DNA of 64,000 nucleotides from Lachnospiraceae bacterium (GTDB lineage Bacteria; Bacillota; Clostridia; Lachnospirales; Lachnospiraceae): the NCBI GenBank assembly GCA_022794255.1, contig JAAWEL010000024.1, forward strand, positions 62,001 through 126,000. The letters are read 5' to 3'. A model generated the notes under the pieces. That model ran no database searches and was not told the DNA's origin. It worked only from the letters and a program-made list of their open reading frames with translations. The position numbers were made by a program, and so were the translations under genes. This document shows positions 51,325 through 60,739 of the stretch, piece by piece (positions within the stretch are counted from its first letter, which is position 1; each line of letters starts with the position of its first letter).

Positions 51325-52298
51325 TTGTGATCGTCTGTTATCTTCTCCACTCCAGGTCCCTGTCCCTCCTGCTCCGCTAACTTATGAGCCCGCTCTCTTG
51401 CCTCTTTTTGTTCTTCCTCTGCCTTCTTTTGGAGTCTTTCCCTGGTTTCCGCATCATCCTGAAGATGTAAAATCTCCTCCATAACCTGACAGGCCCGGAA
51501 AGAAGCCTGCAAAAGCTCCTTTTTTGTATCTCCATCTAAGTAAGCGGCAAACAGCTTCCCAAAATAAAACTGCGCGTCCCCCTGATATTTATCCGGCAGA
51601 CCTAACACAGACAAAACGGCCGGCTGTTCCTCCCATAGAATCTCCATCCGGCTGTTCCCCTCCTCATAACAGCCAGAAGCATACCCCACATACTCTCCAA
51701 AACCCTGGAGTACACTGTCCACATCCGTAAACTTCACCTTTTTATAGCGGGTATCCACACTGTGATACACATAATAGATCCCCTTATTCGTTCTGGGGGC
51801 TGAAAAATACTTTTTCTGTTTGTAAAACATCAGCTCCCACCCGTCCTCCACAAACCGGCTTATCCAGCTTCTTGGAATCTGATACATAAAATCCGAAAAT
51901 AAATCCTTATCCTCCCCGTCTGCCTTCTCCTTTCCAATAACCCGAACATCCTGTTTTGGATCATGCTGTCCGTCTTGATCATAAAATTTCATTCCCACAT
52001 ACTGATTCCACGCCATATGGCCATTGATAAAAAAATAGTAAGAAACTCCGTCAACTACAGTAATCCCTCCGCCAGTCATCCACCCCTCGCTGTTAAACCA
52101 GTACCATTCTCCGTTATAATTGAGCCAGCCTGTGTGCCGCTTCTGATCCTTGTCATAATAGGACCAATGGTAATTGTCCTGTCCATAGTACCATCCCGGC
52201 TCTCCATCCCCAGGCCCCTCCATACCAAAGCAGAAAAGAGGATCCGTAAAACACAAAAATATTGCCAGCATGATTACAAAAAGTCTGTCTTTCCCCAC
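51321..52298 (-). CDS. Secreted protein with wall-binding-like repeats and charged helical tail
   Basis: This protein has about 325 residues from the GTG at 52298, which has GGGAG six bases upstream and gives a compact signal peptide (KDRLFVIMLAIFLCFTDPLF). Longer starts at 52322 or 52370 would run back into the rnpB terminator. After the signal come aromatic repeats (GWYYGQDNYHWSYYDKDQ, GWLNYNGEWYWFNSEGWMTG, DGVSYYFFINGHMAWNQYVG). A globular domain of unknown type follows (about 115-250, DLFSDFMYQIPRSWISRFV), then a long Glu/Lys/Arg helix (ETRERLQKKAEEEQKEARER). It lies just before the regulator and kinase/FHA block. Confidence 0.85.
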   Translation of the reverse strand: MGKDRLFVIMLAIFLCFTDPLFCFGMEGPGDGEPGWYYGQDNYHWSYYDKDQKRHTGWLNYNGEWYWFNSEGWMTGGGITVVDGVSYYFFINGHMAWNQYVGMKFYDQDGQHDPKQDVRVIGKEKADGEDKDLFSDFMYQIPRSWISRFVEDGWELMFYKQKKYFSAPRTNKGIYYVYHSVDTRYKKVKFTDVDSVLQGFGEYVGYASGCYEEGNSRMEILWEEQPAVLSVLGLPDKYQGDAQFYFGKLFAAYLDGDTKKELLQASFRACQVMEEILHLQDDAETRERLQKKAEEEQKEARERAHKLAEQEGQGPGVEKITDDHN

Positions 52299-52333
52299 TG
52301 CTTTCTCTCCCTCTCCTGCCATTTTATATTTGC

Positions 52334-52362
52334 AAAAAAGAGAGGAGAACCCCTCTCTTTTT
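52334..52362 (-). terminator. Terminator of the RNase P RNA gene
   Basis: AAAAAGAGAGG pairs with CCTCTCTTTTT around a 6-base loop, followed on the minus strand by TTTTTTGC, about 25 bases after the end of the RNase P RNA. Confidence 0.85.
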
Positions 52363-52385
52363 AAGAACATTACGTTTTATAAAAT

Positions 52386-52735
52386 TCCCTGAGCAGGACG
52401 GTAAGCCGGGTTATGTCGTGGATGGCCATCTATCTAGGCCGGACGTCACCGTCCGGCTCAAGCAACCTACCCGAAAGCAGACGGGCCGCCTTATGCTTTC
52501 TGTTCGGTCTTGCTTCGGATGGGGTTTACATGTGCCCTGTCTGTTACCAGGCAGGCGGTAGTCTCTTACACTGCCCTTCCACCCTTACCGGCCAAAGCCG
52601 GCGGTACATTTCTGTTGCACTGTCCCTGGAGTCGCCTCCGCCAGACGTTATCTGGCATCCTGCCCTGTGAAGCCCGGACTTTCCTCTCCCGCCCCCTTGC
52701 GGCTGTGCGGCAGCGGCCATCTGTCCTACTCAGGT
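52386..52735 (-). ncRNA. rnpB: RNase P RNA, bacterial type A
   Basis: Read on the minus strand, this roughly 350-base RNA has the universally conserved elements: GAGGAAAGTCCGGGCTTCAC (CR-I) near the 5' end, a CCAGGGACAGTGCAACAGAA stretch, GGTAAGGGTGGAAGGG, a P12-like hairpin, and ATAGATGGCCATCCACGACA then TAACCCGGCTTAC (CR-V) near the 3' end. It is the catalytic RNA that matures tRNA 5' ends. The ends are placed from the CTGAG/CTCAG closing pairing and the promoter. Confidence 0.96.
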
Positions 52736-52741
52736 ATACTC

Positions 52742-52770
52742 ATTTTATCATCAAATAAAAATCATGTCAA
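52742..52770 (-). promoter_or_regulatory. Sigma-A promoter of rnpB
   Basis: On the minus strand, TTGACA (52765-52770) is 17 bases from TAAAAT (52742-52747), about seven bases before the predicted RNA start. Confidence 0.85.
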
Positions 52771-52782
52771 CTTACGGGTTTC

Positions 52783-53583
52783 TTACAAGTCCGGGATAAT
52801 CCCCAGCCTTTTCATGGCAAATGCAATCCCGTCCTCCTCCACGGTTTTTGTAATAAACTCTGCGTAAGGCTCCAGCTCCGAATCATGCTTTCCCATAAGA
52901 ATGGTATGTGTGGCATATTCAAACATAGACAAATCATTGGTACTGTCCCCAAACACATAGGCACTTTCCAGAGGAATCCCATAATGCTTCAGAACAAACT
53001 GGATTGCTGTGGCCTTGGAATGATCCCTTGGCACACATTCGTAAAAATCCTCTCCCCGGTCAATAACCTGTATATCTGGCTCCAGGCTTTTAAAAAAACC
53101 TTTCCTGTCGCTTTCCTCGTCTGCCATCACACAGAATTTATCATAGACATATTGGTCATTCTCCCACCCATAAGAAGCAAGTATTCCGCTGCTCTTTACC
53201 GTTCTTTTTAAGTGCTCTGCCTTCGGCATCCTGGATACATGCTTTTGCATACAGCAGCTTTCCATGCTCTCCAAAACCCCGTCCAGCCCATACGCTACAA
53301 TATCCTTTTTAATACGGTTTCCCCGTTCTAAGGGTATCTGATGATGGTACAAAATATTTCCTCCAGCCTCTATATAAGTGCCGCAGCCGCACAGACATCC
53401 ATCTGCCTCCACCATGCCGAGAATCTCCTTCGTCAGACAAAAGGTTCTTCCAGAGTTAATAAAAATCAAATGCCCTCTTTTTCTGGCCTCTTTTAATGCT
53501 TCCTTTGCACTGACAGGCACCCTGTGGGTAATCTCGCTTAAAAGGGTTCCGTCAATATCAAAAAACAGTGCCTTTCTGTCCAT
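52783..53583 (-). CDS. HAD-superfamily Cof-type phosphatase
   Basis: This 266-residue haloacid dehalogenase-like hydrolase is of the Cof/IIB class. Motif I is FFDIDGTLL with the nucleophile Asp, motif II is INSGRT, and motif IV is GDSTNDLSMFE. The cap domain lies between about residues 85 and 185. Relatives dephosphorylate sugar phosphates, pyridoxal phosphate or FMN; the substrate here cannot be told. It follows the nucleoside kinase gene by 24 bases and ends just before the rnpB promoter. Confidence 0.92.
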   Translation of the reverse strand: MDRKALFFDIDGTLLSEITHRVPVSAKEALKEARKRGHLIFINSGRTFCLTKEILGMVEADGCLCGCGTYIEAGGNILYHHQIPLERGNRIKKDIVAYGLDGVLESMESCCMQKHVSRMPKAEHLKRTVKSSGILASYGWENDQYVYDKFCVMADEESDRKGFFKSLEPDIQVIDRGEDFYECVPRDHSKATAIQFVLKHYGIPLESAYVFGDSTNDLSMFEYATHTILMGKHDSELEPYAEFITKTVEEDGIAFAMKRLGIIPDL

Positions 53584-53607
53584 TCTGTTCTTGCCTTTCT
53601 TTTGTTA

Positions 53608-55263
53608 TCACACTTTAAAGCAGCTTCCTCCGATAAACTCCCGCAGAATCGAATTTCTTGGAATATCTTCACTGCTGACTCCAAGGAAGTAATCCAAAAA
53701 CTTAAGGAGCCGTTTTGCCTCTAAATATTCCGGACTGTTTCTTGGAACACTGAACAAAAGAGGCTCTGCATACTGCTTTAAAACTGCAAATTCATACACC
53801 AGCGCTGAGTTGAACATCACATCCGCCTCCTCCTGGTAGGGGAAAATGTTTTGCTCCTCCCCCCGGCGCACAGAGGGCCACCGGCGGATCGTATCCTGAG
53901 CTGAGGCCCCCCTGGTTCTGGAGTCCCGGATCAGACGCCGGATCAGGCGCCCGTCTGTGGTTGGAATCCGGTTGTGCTCATCTACATTTAACTGAGTTAA
54001 AGCGCTGATGTAGATCTTAAATTTGTTCTCCTTGGGCAGGCTGTAGGACAATGCCTCATTCAGGCAGTGGATTCCCTCAATCACCAGAATATCCTCCGCT
54101 CCCAAAGTCAGCTTATTACCTCTGTACTCCCTTTCCCCGGTGATAAAATTGTACTCCGGCATCTCCACCGTCTTTCCCGCCAAAAGATCCTGCATATCCC
54201 GATTAAACTGCTCCACATCAATGCATTTTAAAGATTCATAATCATAATTGCCCTGTTCATCCCGGGGGCTGTTGGTCCGGTTGACAAAGTAATTATCTAC
54301 AGCAATAGGATGAGGCACCAACCCCTTGGCCCGCAGCTGAATGGACAGCCGGTGAGAAAAGGTGGTCTTTCCGGAAGAGGAGGGGCCCGCAATCATGACA
54401 AACTTTGTGTCCGGCTTCATGGCGATCTGATCTGCAATATCCCCCATCTTCTTCTCCATAAGGGCTTCCTGGATCAGGATCAAATCGTTCATCCCATCCC
54501 GGGTAATCCTCTCATTAAGGGCGCCGACATTGGACACCTGAAGCTTCCGCCCCCACTCCCCGGATTCCCGCAAAACCCGAAACAGCTTTTCCTGAGGCAC
54601 GAAGGGACGAACCTTTGTGGGATCCGATTCCGCGGGCAGAAGAAGCACCATCCCATGCTGATAGAGAACCAAATCAAAATATTTCAGATACCCGGTGTTT
54701 TGAACCATATACCCGTAATTGTAATCCTCATAACCGTCAATATTGTAGATATTGACCCGGGAAACACGCCTGAACTGGAAAAGCCTCTCCTTATCATACA
54801 TCTCATAGTGGTGAAACAGCTCTACCGCTTCATCGGTGCTGATATTCCGTTTCATCACTGGCATAGCCTTTTTCACACACTCCTGCATTCGGGCCTTCAC
54901 CTGATCAAGCAAAGTCTGATTCAAGACAAAATCCCCCTCCGGCTCCACAAACAGCCCACTGCCAATGGAAAAGTCCACCGACACCCGCTTTAACCGCTCC
55001 GGCCCCACCACATCGTGAAAAGCCTTTAAAAGCAAAAGCGTCACACTTCTGTGATAGGTCTGCATCCCCGGCTTGTCCTTTGCCGTCAGAAAACGGATCT
55101 CAGAGCCGCTGCGGGCTAACTTGTGCAGCTCCTGAAGCTTTCCATTGACCATGGCCAGCAGAATATCATTCTCAAACCGTGGCTGAAACTCCTCTGCAAT
55201 GTCCTTTAAAAGAGTTCCGATCTCATATTCCCGTCTCTCGCTCTCTACTGTAACCTGTACCAT
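53608..55263 (-). CDS. Nucleoside kinase with N-terminal TGS/threonyl-tRNA-synthetase-like region
   Basis: This 551-residue protein joins a TGS-like domain (residues 1-65) and a threonyl-tRNA-synthetase-type second domain to a uridine-kinase/phosphoribulokinase-like P-loop kinase. The Walker A is AGPSSSGKTTFSHRLSIQL near residue 295, with HPIAVDNYFVNR and DILVIEGIHCLNEAL further on. Such fusions are common in Firmicutes and are annotated as nucleoside kinases; the role of the N-terminal part is unclear. All kinase motifs are present. Confidence 0.92.
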   Translation of the reverse strand: MVQVTVESERREYEIGTLLKDIAEEFQPRFENDILLAMVNGKLQELHKLARSGSEIRFLTAKDKPGMQTYHRSVTLLLLKAFHDVVGPERLKRVSVDFSIGSGLFVEPEGDFVLNQTLLDQVKARMQECVKKAMPVMKRNISTDEAVELFHHYEMYDKERLFQFRRVSRVNIYNIDGYEDYNYGYMVQNTGYLKYFDLVLYQHGMVLLLPAESDPTKVRPFVPQEKLFRVLRESGEWGRKLQVSNVGALNERITRDGMNDLILIQEALMEKKMGDIADQIAMKPDTKFVMIAGPSSSGKTTFSHRLSIQLRAKGLVPHPIAVDNYFVNRTNSPRDEQGNYDYESLKCIDVEQFNRDMQDLLAGKTVEMPEYNFITGEREYRGNKLTLGAEDILVIEGIHCLNEALSYSLPKENKFKIYISALTQLNVDEHNRIPTTDGRLIRRLIRDSRTRGASAQDTIRRWPSVRRGEEQNIFPYQEEADVMFNSALVYEFAVLKQYAEPLLFSVPRNSPEYLEAKRLLKFLDYFLGVSSEDIPRNSILREFIGGSCFKV

Positions 55264-55314
55264 ATACTGCCTCCTCCTGGTATAATTATATGTTTTTGCT
55301 TAAAAGTTTTTCAC

Positions 55315-56112
55315 TCAGATAACCCGGGCAGGAAACGCGGTTTCCTCCACAAAAATCTCTGCAGTTCCTTCCGTGACCTGTTCAACATACCCCTTCATAA
55401 ACGGCATGAAAATATGCTCCAATCCATAGTGGCCTGCATCGATCACTGCCATCCCGCAAGCCGCCGCATCAATGCCGCTGTGATGTCCAATATCCCCCGT
55501 CACCAGTACCTGTGCTCGGTTTTTAATTCCGTGGCTAATCATACTGCCTCCTGCTCCCGGAGAAACAGCCACCCGCATCACCGGCTCCGTCACCTGTTCC
55601 GTGCCATACACCGTCACAAAGGGCAGCCCAAAGCATTCCTTCACCAATCCGGCCAGTTTTTCCACCGTCACAGCCTGCGCCAATGTACCAATTCTTCCGA
55701 TTCCCACAGGGATTCCGTCCTTCTCCCCGGTCACCTCCAACGGGCCCTCTGCTTTCAGTCCCAGCCGCTCTGCAGCCAGGTCAGCCATACATCCCGGGGC
55801 AATGTCAAAATTGGTATGCATAGCCACATAACAAATGTCTGCCTGAATAAGTTTTAAAATCCGCCGGCTGACAAAATCCTCGTCATTGACTCTTTTTAAT
55901 GCTTTAAAAATCAGCGGATGATGGGTCAGCAGAAGATCTGCCCCCATCCCAATTGCCCTCTCCACCACCTCATCCGTTGCATCCAGGGCAATCTGGATCT
56001 TTTTGATCTCCTTGTCGCTTCGCCCTGCCAAAAACCCCGGATTGTCCCATTCACAGGCATAGGATAAGGGCGCCAGCTCCTCCAGCTTTTCGATCAGTTC
56101 CCTGCATCTCAT
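55315..56112 (-). CDS. Nif3-like dinuclear-metal protein
   Basis: This 265-residue protein belongs to the NIF3/YqfO/YbgI family. The metal site is visible as LLTHHPLIF, AMHTNFDIA, TGDIGHHSG and DAGHYGLEHIF. It lacks the extra PII-like insert found in some YqfO proteins. The family forms hexameric rings and has a proposed GTP cyclohydrolase-like or iron-chaperone activity that is not settled. It overlaps trmK by four bases, the usual trmK-nif3 pairing. Confidence 0.94.
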   Translation of the reverse strand: MRCRELIEKLEELAPLSYACEWDNPGFLAGRSDKEIKKIQIALDATDEVVERAIGMGADLLLTHHPLIFKALKRVNDEDFVSRRILKLIQADICYVAMHTNFDIAPGCMADLAAERLGLKAEGPLEVTGEKDGIPVGIGRIGTLAQAVTVEKLAGLVKECFGLPFVTVYGTEQVTEPVMRVAVSPGAGGSMISHGIKNRAQVLVTGDIGHHSGIDAAACGMAVIDAGHYGLEHIFMPFMKGYVEQVTEGTAEIFVEETAFPARVI

Positions 56113-56873
56113 ATTTCAATTCTCCTTGTATTTCTGTTATCTCTGGCCAGGTGTACTGCCTCTCTCACCAGCTTTGCCTCCTGCAGCTTTCTTTCCACCT
56201 CTAAAAGACGCCTGCTTCTATTCTCCGACCCTTCCTTCTCCAGCCGTTTTTGGATTTTTTTAAGCTGAGCGATTTCTCGCTCAAGAAATCCGGTAAGAAC
56301 CAAGGAGCCACTTTGAATCAGAATCTCTCCATAGCGGTAGCAATATTCATGAGAATAGCTCATCTGTCCTGGCTGAGCCACCATGATTGTATAATATTTT
56401 CCTTCCTCCTCCACCATTGTCTCATGGCAAATGGAAAGGCCCAGTTCCTCAAGTCCATGACGAAACAATGCAAGCTCAGACTGAGGAGAGAAAATCCACC
56501 GGCTGACAAAAGGCCTTACCAGTTCCCCTTCCCTTAAAATCCGCAGCATCAGCTCTCCGCCCATACCCGATATAACCACCATATCTGCCTCCATTGGGGC
56601 AAGAGGTTTTAAACCATCTCCCAGGCGCAAATCAATCTTCTTATCCAGTCCTTTCCTCTGCACATGTTCCTTTGCTCTCTCCAGGGGACCCTCCCTAACA
56701 TCAAGAGCCAGAGCCCGGGCAGCGATCCCCCGCTCCACCAGACAGATCGGCACAAACCCGTGATCAGTCCCCACATCGGCCACACAGATATCCCTTCTGC
56801 TTCCTTTCTCTCCATCTGGCGCCCAGTCTGCAACTAGCTGAAGGATTCGTTCCAGACGTCTTGACAATCTCAC
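56109..56873 (-). CDS. trmK: tRNA (adenine(22)-N1)-methyltransferase
   Basis: This 254-residue enzyme uses S-adenosylmethionine to methylate A22 of tRNAs. The Rossmann motifs are VADVGTDHGFVPICLVERG, LALDVREGPLERAKEHV, LRLGDGLKPL and MVVISGMGGELMLRI; the C-terminal coiled coil covers about residues 195-254. The order rpoD...trmK-nif3 is normal for Firmicutes, but here a hybrid histidine kinase gene is inserted before it, overlapping by four bases. Confidence 0.95.
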   Translation of the reverse strand: MRLSRRLERILQLVADWAPDGEKGSRRDICVADVGTDHGFVPICLVERGIAARALALDVREGPLERAKEHVQRKGLDKKIDLRLGDGLKPLAPMEADMVVISGMGGELMLRILREGELVRPFVSRWIFSPQSELALFRHGLEELGLSICHETMVEEEGKYYTIMVAQPGQMSYSHEYCYRYGEILIQSGSLVLTGFLEREIAQLKKIQKRLEKEGSENRSRRLLEVERKLQEAKLVREAVHLARDNRNTRRIEI

Positions 56874-59530
56874 CTGTCTTCATCCTCTCTTTCTCCCCTG
56901 AGGCTTTTATCCAGAATATATTTTTCCAGCACTCGCTCCGCCTCCCTCATATCCACCGGCTTGGCAATATGGGCATTCATGCCGCATTCCAGACACTTCT
57001 GGATATCATCAGAAAATGCATCCGCACTCATAGCAATAATCGGAATCTCCTTGGCATCCTTCCTCTCAAGGCTTCGGATCGCCTGAGCCGCCTCATAACC
57101 TGTCATCACCGGCATACGGATATCCATCAAAATCCCATCATAGGTTCCAACAGGAGCCTTTTCAAACATCTCCAAACACAGTTTTCCATTCTCGGCCCAA
57201 TCCAGCTGCAGACCCAACTGAGACAAAAGCTCCTGGGCAATCTCCCAGTTCAGCTCATTATCCTCTGCCAAAAGAATCCTTTTGCCTGTAAAATCTGCTT
57301 CCCTGTCCTGTTTTGTGATAATCTGAGAGCCATCCTCCTTTGTAAATTGTCCCAGCCCATAATACAATGTAGATTTAAACAATGGTTTGGATATAAAACC
57401 GGATAACCCTGCTTCTCTTGCCTCCTTCTCGATTTCACCCCAGTCATATGCAGAAGTGAGAAGCAGCCGGACTCTGTCCCCGCAGATCCTTTGTATCTCC
57501 CTGGCTGTCCTTATGCCATCCATCCCCGGCAGCTTCCAGTCCATAAGAATAATGTCATAAAATTCCTCCTGCTCACTCTTCTCCTTCACAAGCTTCACTG
57601 CACTTTCCCCATCTAAAACCCATTCCGCCTGCACGCCAATGGATTCCAGTGTAGAAACTGCATTTTCACAGAGAAGAGAATCATCATCCACCACCAGCAT
57701 CTTCCAGTCAGGAAGCCTCATATCATCCTCTGAGATCACTGCCTTCTCCAGATCTAATATTACATGGAACTTACTTCCCTGCCCCGGCTCACTGTGGACT
57801 TCAATGATTCCACCCATGGCATCCACTATGTATTTTGTAATGGTCATCCCCAGGCCAGTTCCCTCTGTTTTTTGCACCCTGGTATTGTCCTCTCTTGAAA
57901 AAGAATCAAAAATCTTTTTCTGAAACTCTTCAGACATGCCGATACCATTGTCAATAACCCACAGATGAACTCTCACATAGCTTTCTCCCACAGGAGACTC
58001 TTCCTCTCCCAGAGAAAGGCTGATGCTCCCTCCCTCCGGAGTAAACTTAACCGCATTGCCCAAAAAATTAATCAAAATCTGATTCAGCCTCACACCGTCA
58101 CAGCAGACATTTTCCGCAAAAACATCATGGACATAGACTTCAAAATCCAGTCCTTTCTCCCTGGCCTGTGGTTGAATAATTGTCACAATTCCATCAATGG
58201 CCTCACTCAAAGAGACCTGCTCCGTATTCAGAGTCATTTTCCCGCTCTCGATCTTGGACATATCCAAAATATCATTGATCAGCCCCAACAGATGACGGCT
58301 GGATAAAGCAATCTTTTTCAGGCAATTTTGCACCTGCTGCCGATTGGCCATATTGGCCATAGCTATACTGGTCATACCTACAATAGCGTTCATCGGCGTC
58401 CGGATATCATGGCTCATATTAGAAAGGAACTCACTTTTGGCCTGATTGGCGTGTTCGGCCGCTCTTCTTGCCTCATCCAGCGCCTCCATCTGATGCCATG
58501 TAATCTTTAAGTATTTGGCAAACACAAGCAAAAGGGCTAAAAGAATAATGGCGCAGCCACATAAGGCGGTATAAACCCACTCACCCCCCAGCTCGGCAAT
58601 TGTCTCATCCAAAACACCGTAGGGCATAAATACCAAGAGATACCATTCAGAATAAGACAGGCTTGTACAGTACAGATGACGGCGTTCCCCATAGATAGTA
58701 AATTCACTGCTGTAATCTCTCCGGGCATCCATAGCAGACCCCAGCTCTCCTAAATATTCCTCTGGTGTCTTTCCTCCCACATCCTCATATAGAGCCCATA
58801 CTCTTTCAAAATAATTATTGTCCTCCACATCCTCGCTTCGTGTTATAAAGCTTCCGTCTCTGCGAACAATAAAATAATATTCCATAGAAGACTCTTTGTT
58901 TAAAAAAAGCGTCTCCTGAATATATTCAATAGGCAATCCGGCTACCAGGGCAATACTTTTTTCCCCATCCGCCATCGGATACACCGCAGGAACCCCTACC
59001 AGCATCAGATCCTTTCCGGTTGTGTCCTTACCCACTGCCACCTTTTTATCTCCACTGGCAAGGGAACAGAAAAAAGGCACCGGATCACTGAGACTGACCG
59101 GGTCTCCATAAATCATCTCAAATTCCCCGTTTTGAGAATAAAAAGCCAGATATTCAAATCCCCTCACCTGTGCATTATAAGCCAGCTGCTGTCGCATTTC
59201 TTTTACACTGTCAACTCTCTCCGGGGGGATCGTCTCGTTAAGAGCCGAAAGCTGCGACAGGCGTAAATCAATGGTAGTCTCAAAATGCATAGCCACCTGT
59301 TCACTCATGCCTGACATATAAATCCGTCCAATCTCACTGATCGTATCCGAGTTATGACGGTTCATATGAATCGTAAAAAATGAAAAAACAATCATGCAAA
59401 GGATCGATATGGATACCAGGCTGATAATCAAAAATCGGGTAGTCTTGTCCTGAATGCCCCGGGCTATCCCCCGGTCATAAAGACTTTTCCTCCCACCTTT
59501 ACTACCTTTTATTTTATCCTCTGTCCTCAT
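56870..59530 (-). CDS. Hybrid sensor histidine kinase with two receiver domains
   Basis: This 886-residue membrane protein has two helices (about 30-55 and 320-345) around a large extracellular, Cache-like sensor. Cytosolic parts follow in order: HisKA with the phospho-His in FLSNMSHDIRTPMNAIVGM, HATPase with NFLGNAVKFTPEGG and GTGLGMTITKYIVDAMGG, receiver 1 (LVVDDDSLL, IILMDWKLPGMDG) and receiver 2 (LLAEDNELNWEIA, ILMDIRMPVMTGYEA). Phospho-accepting Asp residues are present in both receivers, and no output domain follows. It begins 25 bases after rpoD and overlaps trmK by four bases. The signal and partner are unknown. Confidence 0.94.
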   Translation of the reverse strand: MRTEDKIKGSKGGRKSLYDRGIARGIQDKTTRFLIISLVSISILCMIVFSFFTIHMNRHNSDTISEIGRIYMSGMSEQVAMHFETTIDLRLSQLSALNETIPPERVDSVKEMRQQLAYNAQVRGFEYLAFYSQNGEFEMIYGDPVSLSDPVPFFCSLASGDKKVAVGKDTTGKDLMLVGVPAVYPMADGEKSIALVAGLPIEYIQETLFLNKESSMEYYFIVRRDGSFITRSEDVEDNNYFERVWALYEDVGGKTPEEYLGELGSAMDARRDYSSEFTIYGERRHLYCTSLSYSEWYLLVFMPYGVLDETIAELGGEWVYTALCGCAIILLALLLVFAKYLKITWHQMEALDEARRAAEHANQAKSEFLSNMSHDIRTPMNAIVGMTSIAMANMANRQQVQNCLKKIALSSRHLLGLINDILDMSKIESGKMTLNTEQVSLSEAIDGIVTIIQPQAREKGLDFEVYVHDVFAENVCCDGVRLNQILINFLGNAVKFTPEGGSISLSLGEEESPVGESYVRVHLWVIDNGIGMSEEFQKKIFDSFSREDNTRVQKTEGTGLGMTITKYIVDAMGGIIEVHSEPGQGSKFHVILDLEKAVISEDDMRLPDWKMLVVDDDSLLCENAVSTLESIGVQAEWVLDGESAVKLVKEKSEQEEFYDIILMDWKLPGMDGIRTAREIQRICGDRVRLLLTSAYDWGEIEKEAREAGLSGFISKPLFKSTLYYGLGQFTKEDGSQIITKQDREADFTGKRILLAEDNELNWEIAQELLSQLGLQLDWAENGKLCLEMFEKAPVGTYDGILMDIRMPVMTGYEAAQAIRSLERKDAKEIPIIAMSADAFSDDIQKCLECGMNAHIAKPVDMREAERVLEKYILDKSLRGEREDEDR

Positions 59531-59555
59531 TATTCCCTATCCTCCTTTGCTGTCT

Positions 59556-60671
59556 TTAGTCCAGATAATCCTTTAGTTTTTTGCTTCTGCTGGGATGACG
59601 AAGCTTTCGCAGGGCTTTCGCCTCAATCTGCCTGATCCGTTCTCTGGTCACCTGAAACTCTCTTCCTACCTCCTCAAGCGTCCTGGGACGCCCGTCATCT
59701 AAGCCAAACCGAAGCCGCAAAACCTTTTGTTCCCGATCTGTCAATGTCTTTAAAGCTTCCATAAGCTGTTCTCTGAGAAGGGTAAACGTAGCCTGATCCA
59801 CAGGCACCGCCACCTGATCATCCTGAATAAAATCTCCTAAATGGCTGTCCTCCTCCTCACCAATAGGGGTCTCCAAAGAAACTGGTTCCTGGGCAATCTT
59901 CTGTATCTCATTAACCCGCTCCGGCGGCAGATCCATCCGAACGGCAATCTCTTCCAGCGAAGGTTCCCGTCCCAGCTCTTGAACCAGCTGTCTCTGTGTA
60001 CGGATCAGCCGGTTGATCGTCTCCACCATATGCACCGGAATCCGGATGGTTCTGGCCTGATCTGCAATAGCCCGGGTAATAGCCTGACGAATCCACCAGG
60101 TAGCATAGGTACTGAACTTATATCCTTTCCGATAATCAAATTTCTCAACTGCCTTAATAAGTCCTAAGTTTCCCTCCTGAATCAGATCCAGAAGCTGCAT
60201 CCCCCGCCCCACATACCGCTTTGCAATACTTACTACCAGTCGGAGATTGGCTTCTGCCAGCTGTTTTCTGGCTTCATTATCTCCTAGCTCCATTTTCTTT
60301 GCCAGGTAAGTCTCCTCCTCCATGGAAAGAAGCGGAATCTTACCGATCTCTTTTAAATACATGCGGACCGGATCTTCCACACTTACATGATCCGGCATGG
60401 ACAGGTCAATGGCTTCCACATCGATCTCTTCCCCATCCTCCAACTCCTCCTCAATAAAAAGATCCGGCTCTATCTCCTCCTCTTCCATCCGCAGAACATC
60501 CACCTGGTTTCTGTCCAAAAAATCATAAATCCTGTCCAGCTTGTCCGGATCCAGAATCTCTCCACGAAAGAAATCCAGAATTTCCCGGTTTTCCAAAACA
60601 TTTTTCCTTTTCTTTGCAGTCTCCAACAGTAAGACCAGCTTCTCCTCCAATGTCTGTGTACGTTCTTCCAT
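59556..60671 (-). CDS. rpoD: Primary sigma factor RpoD (SigA)
   Basis: This 371-residue housekeeping sigma-70 is compact, as in Firmicutes. Region 1.2/2 includes [35 protein letters not shown] and the -10 recognition [20 protein letters not shown]. Region 3 follows, and region 4.2 with [20 protein letters not shown] binds the -35. It lies after dnaG in the dgt-dnaG-rpoD order. It should recognise the TTGACA/TATAAT promoters seen across this window. Confidence 0.98.
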   Translation of the reverse strand: MEERTQTLEEKLVLLLETAKKRKNVLENREILDFFRGEILDPDKLDRIYDFLDRNQVDVLRMEEEEIEPDLFIEEELEDGEEIDVEAIDLSMPDHVSVEDPVRMYLKEIGKIPLLSMEEETYLAKKMELGDNEARKQLAEANLRLVVSIAKRYVGRGMQLLDLIQEGNLGLIKAVEKFDYRKGYKFSTYATWWIRQAITRAIADQARTIRIPVHMVETINRLIRTQRQLVQELGREPSLEEIAVRMDLPPERVNEIQKIAQEPVSLETPIGEEEDSHLGDFIQDDQVAVPVDQATFTLLREQLMEALKTLTDREQKVLRLRFGLDDGRPRTLEEVGREFQVTRERIRQIEAKALRKLRHPSRSKKLKDYLD

Positions 60672-60739
60672 GTCTGTCCGCCTTTCCTGTTTCGCAATGC
60701 TTTTCCAGATAACTTGTGTGCTTTTCTTTGAGACTGTTT

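Noticed and set aside
54310-54993. 227-codon plus-strand frame
   Set aside because: It lies wholly opposite the nucleoside kinase, which has intact motifs; the composition is His/Leu/Ile-rich as in antisense shadows.
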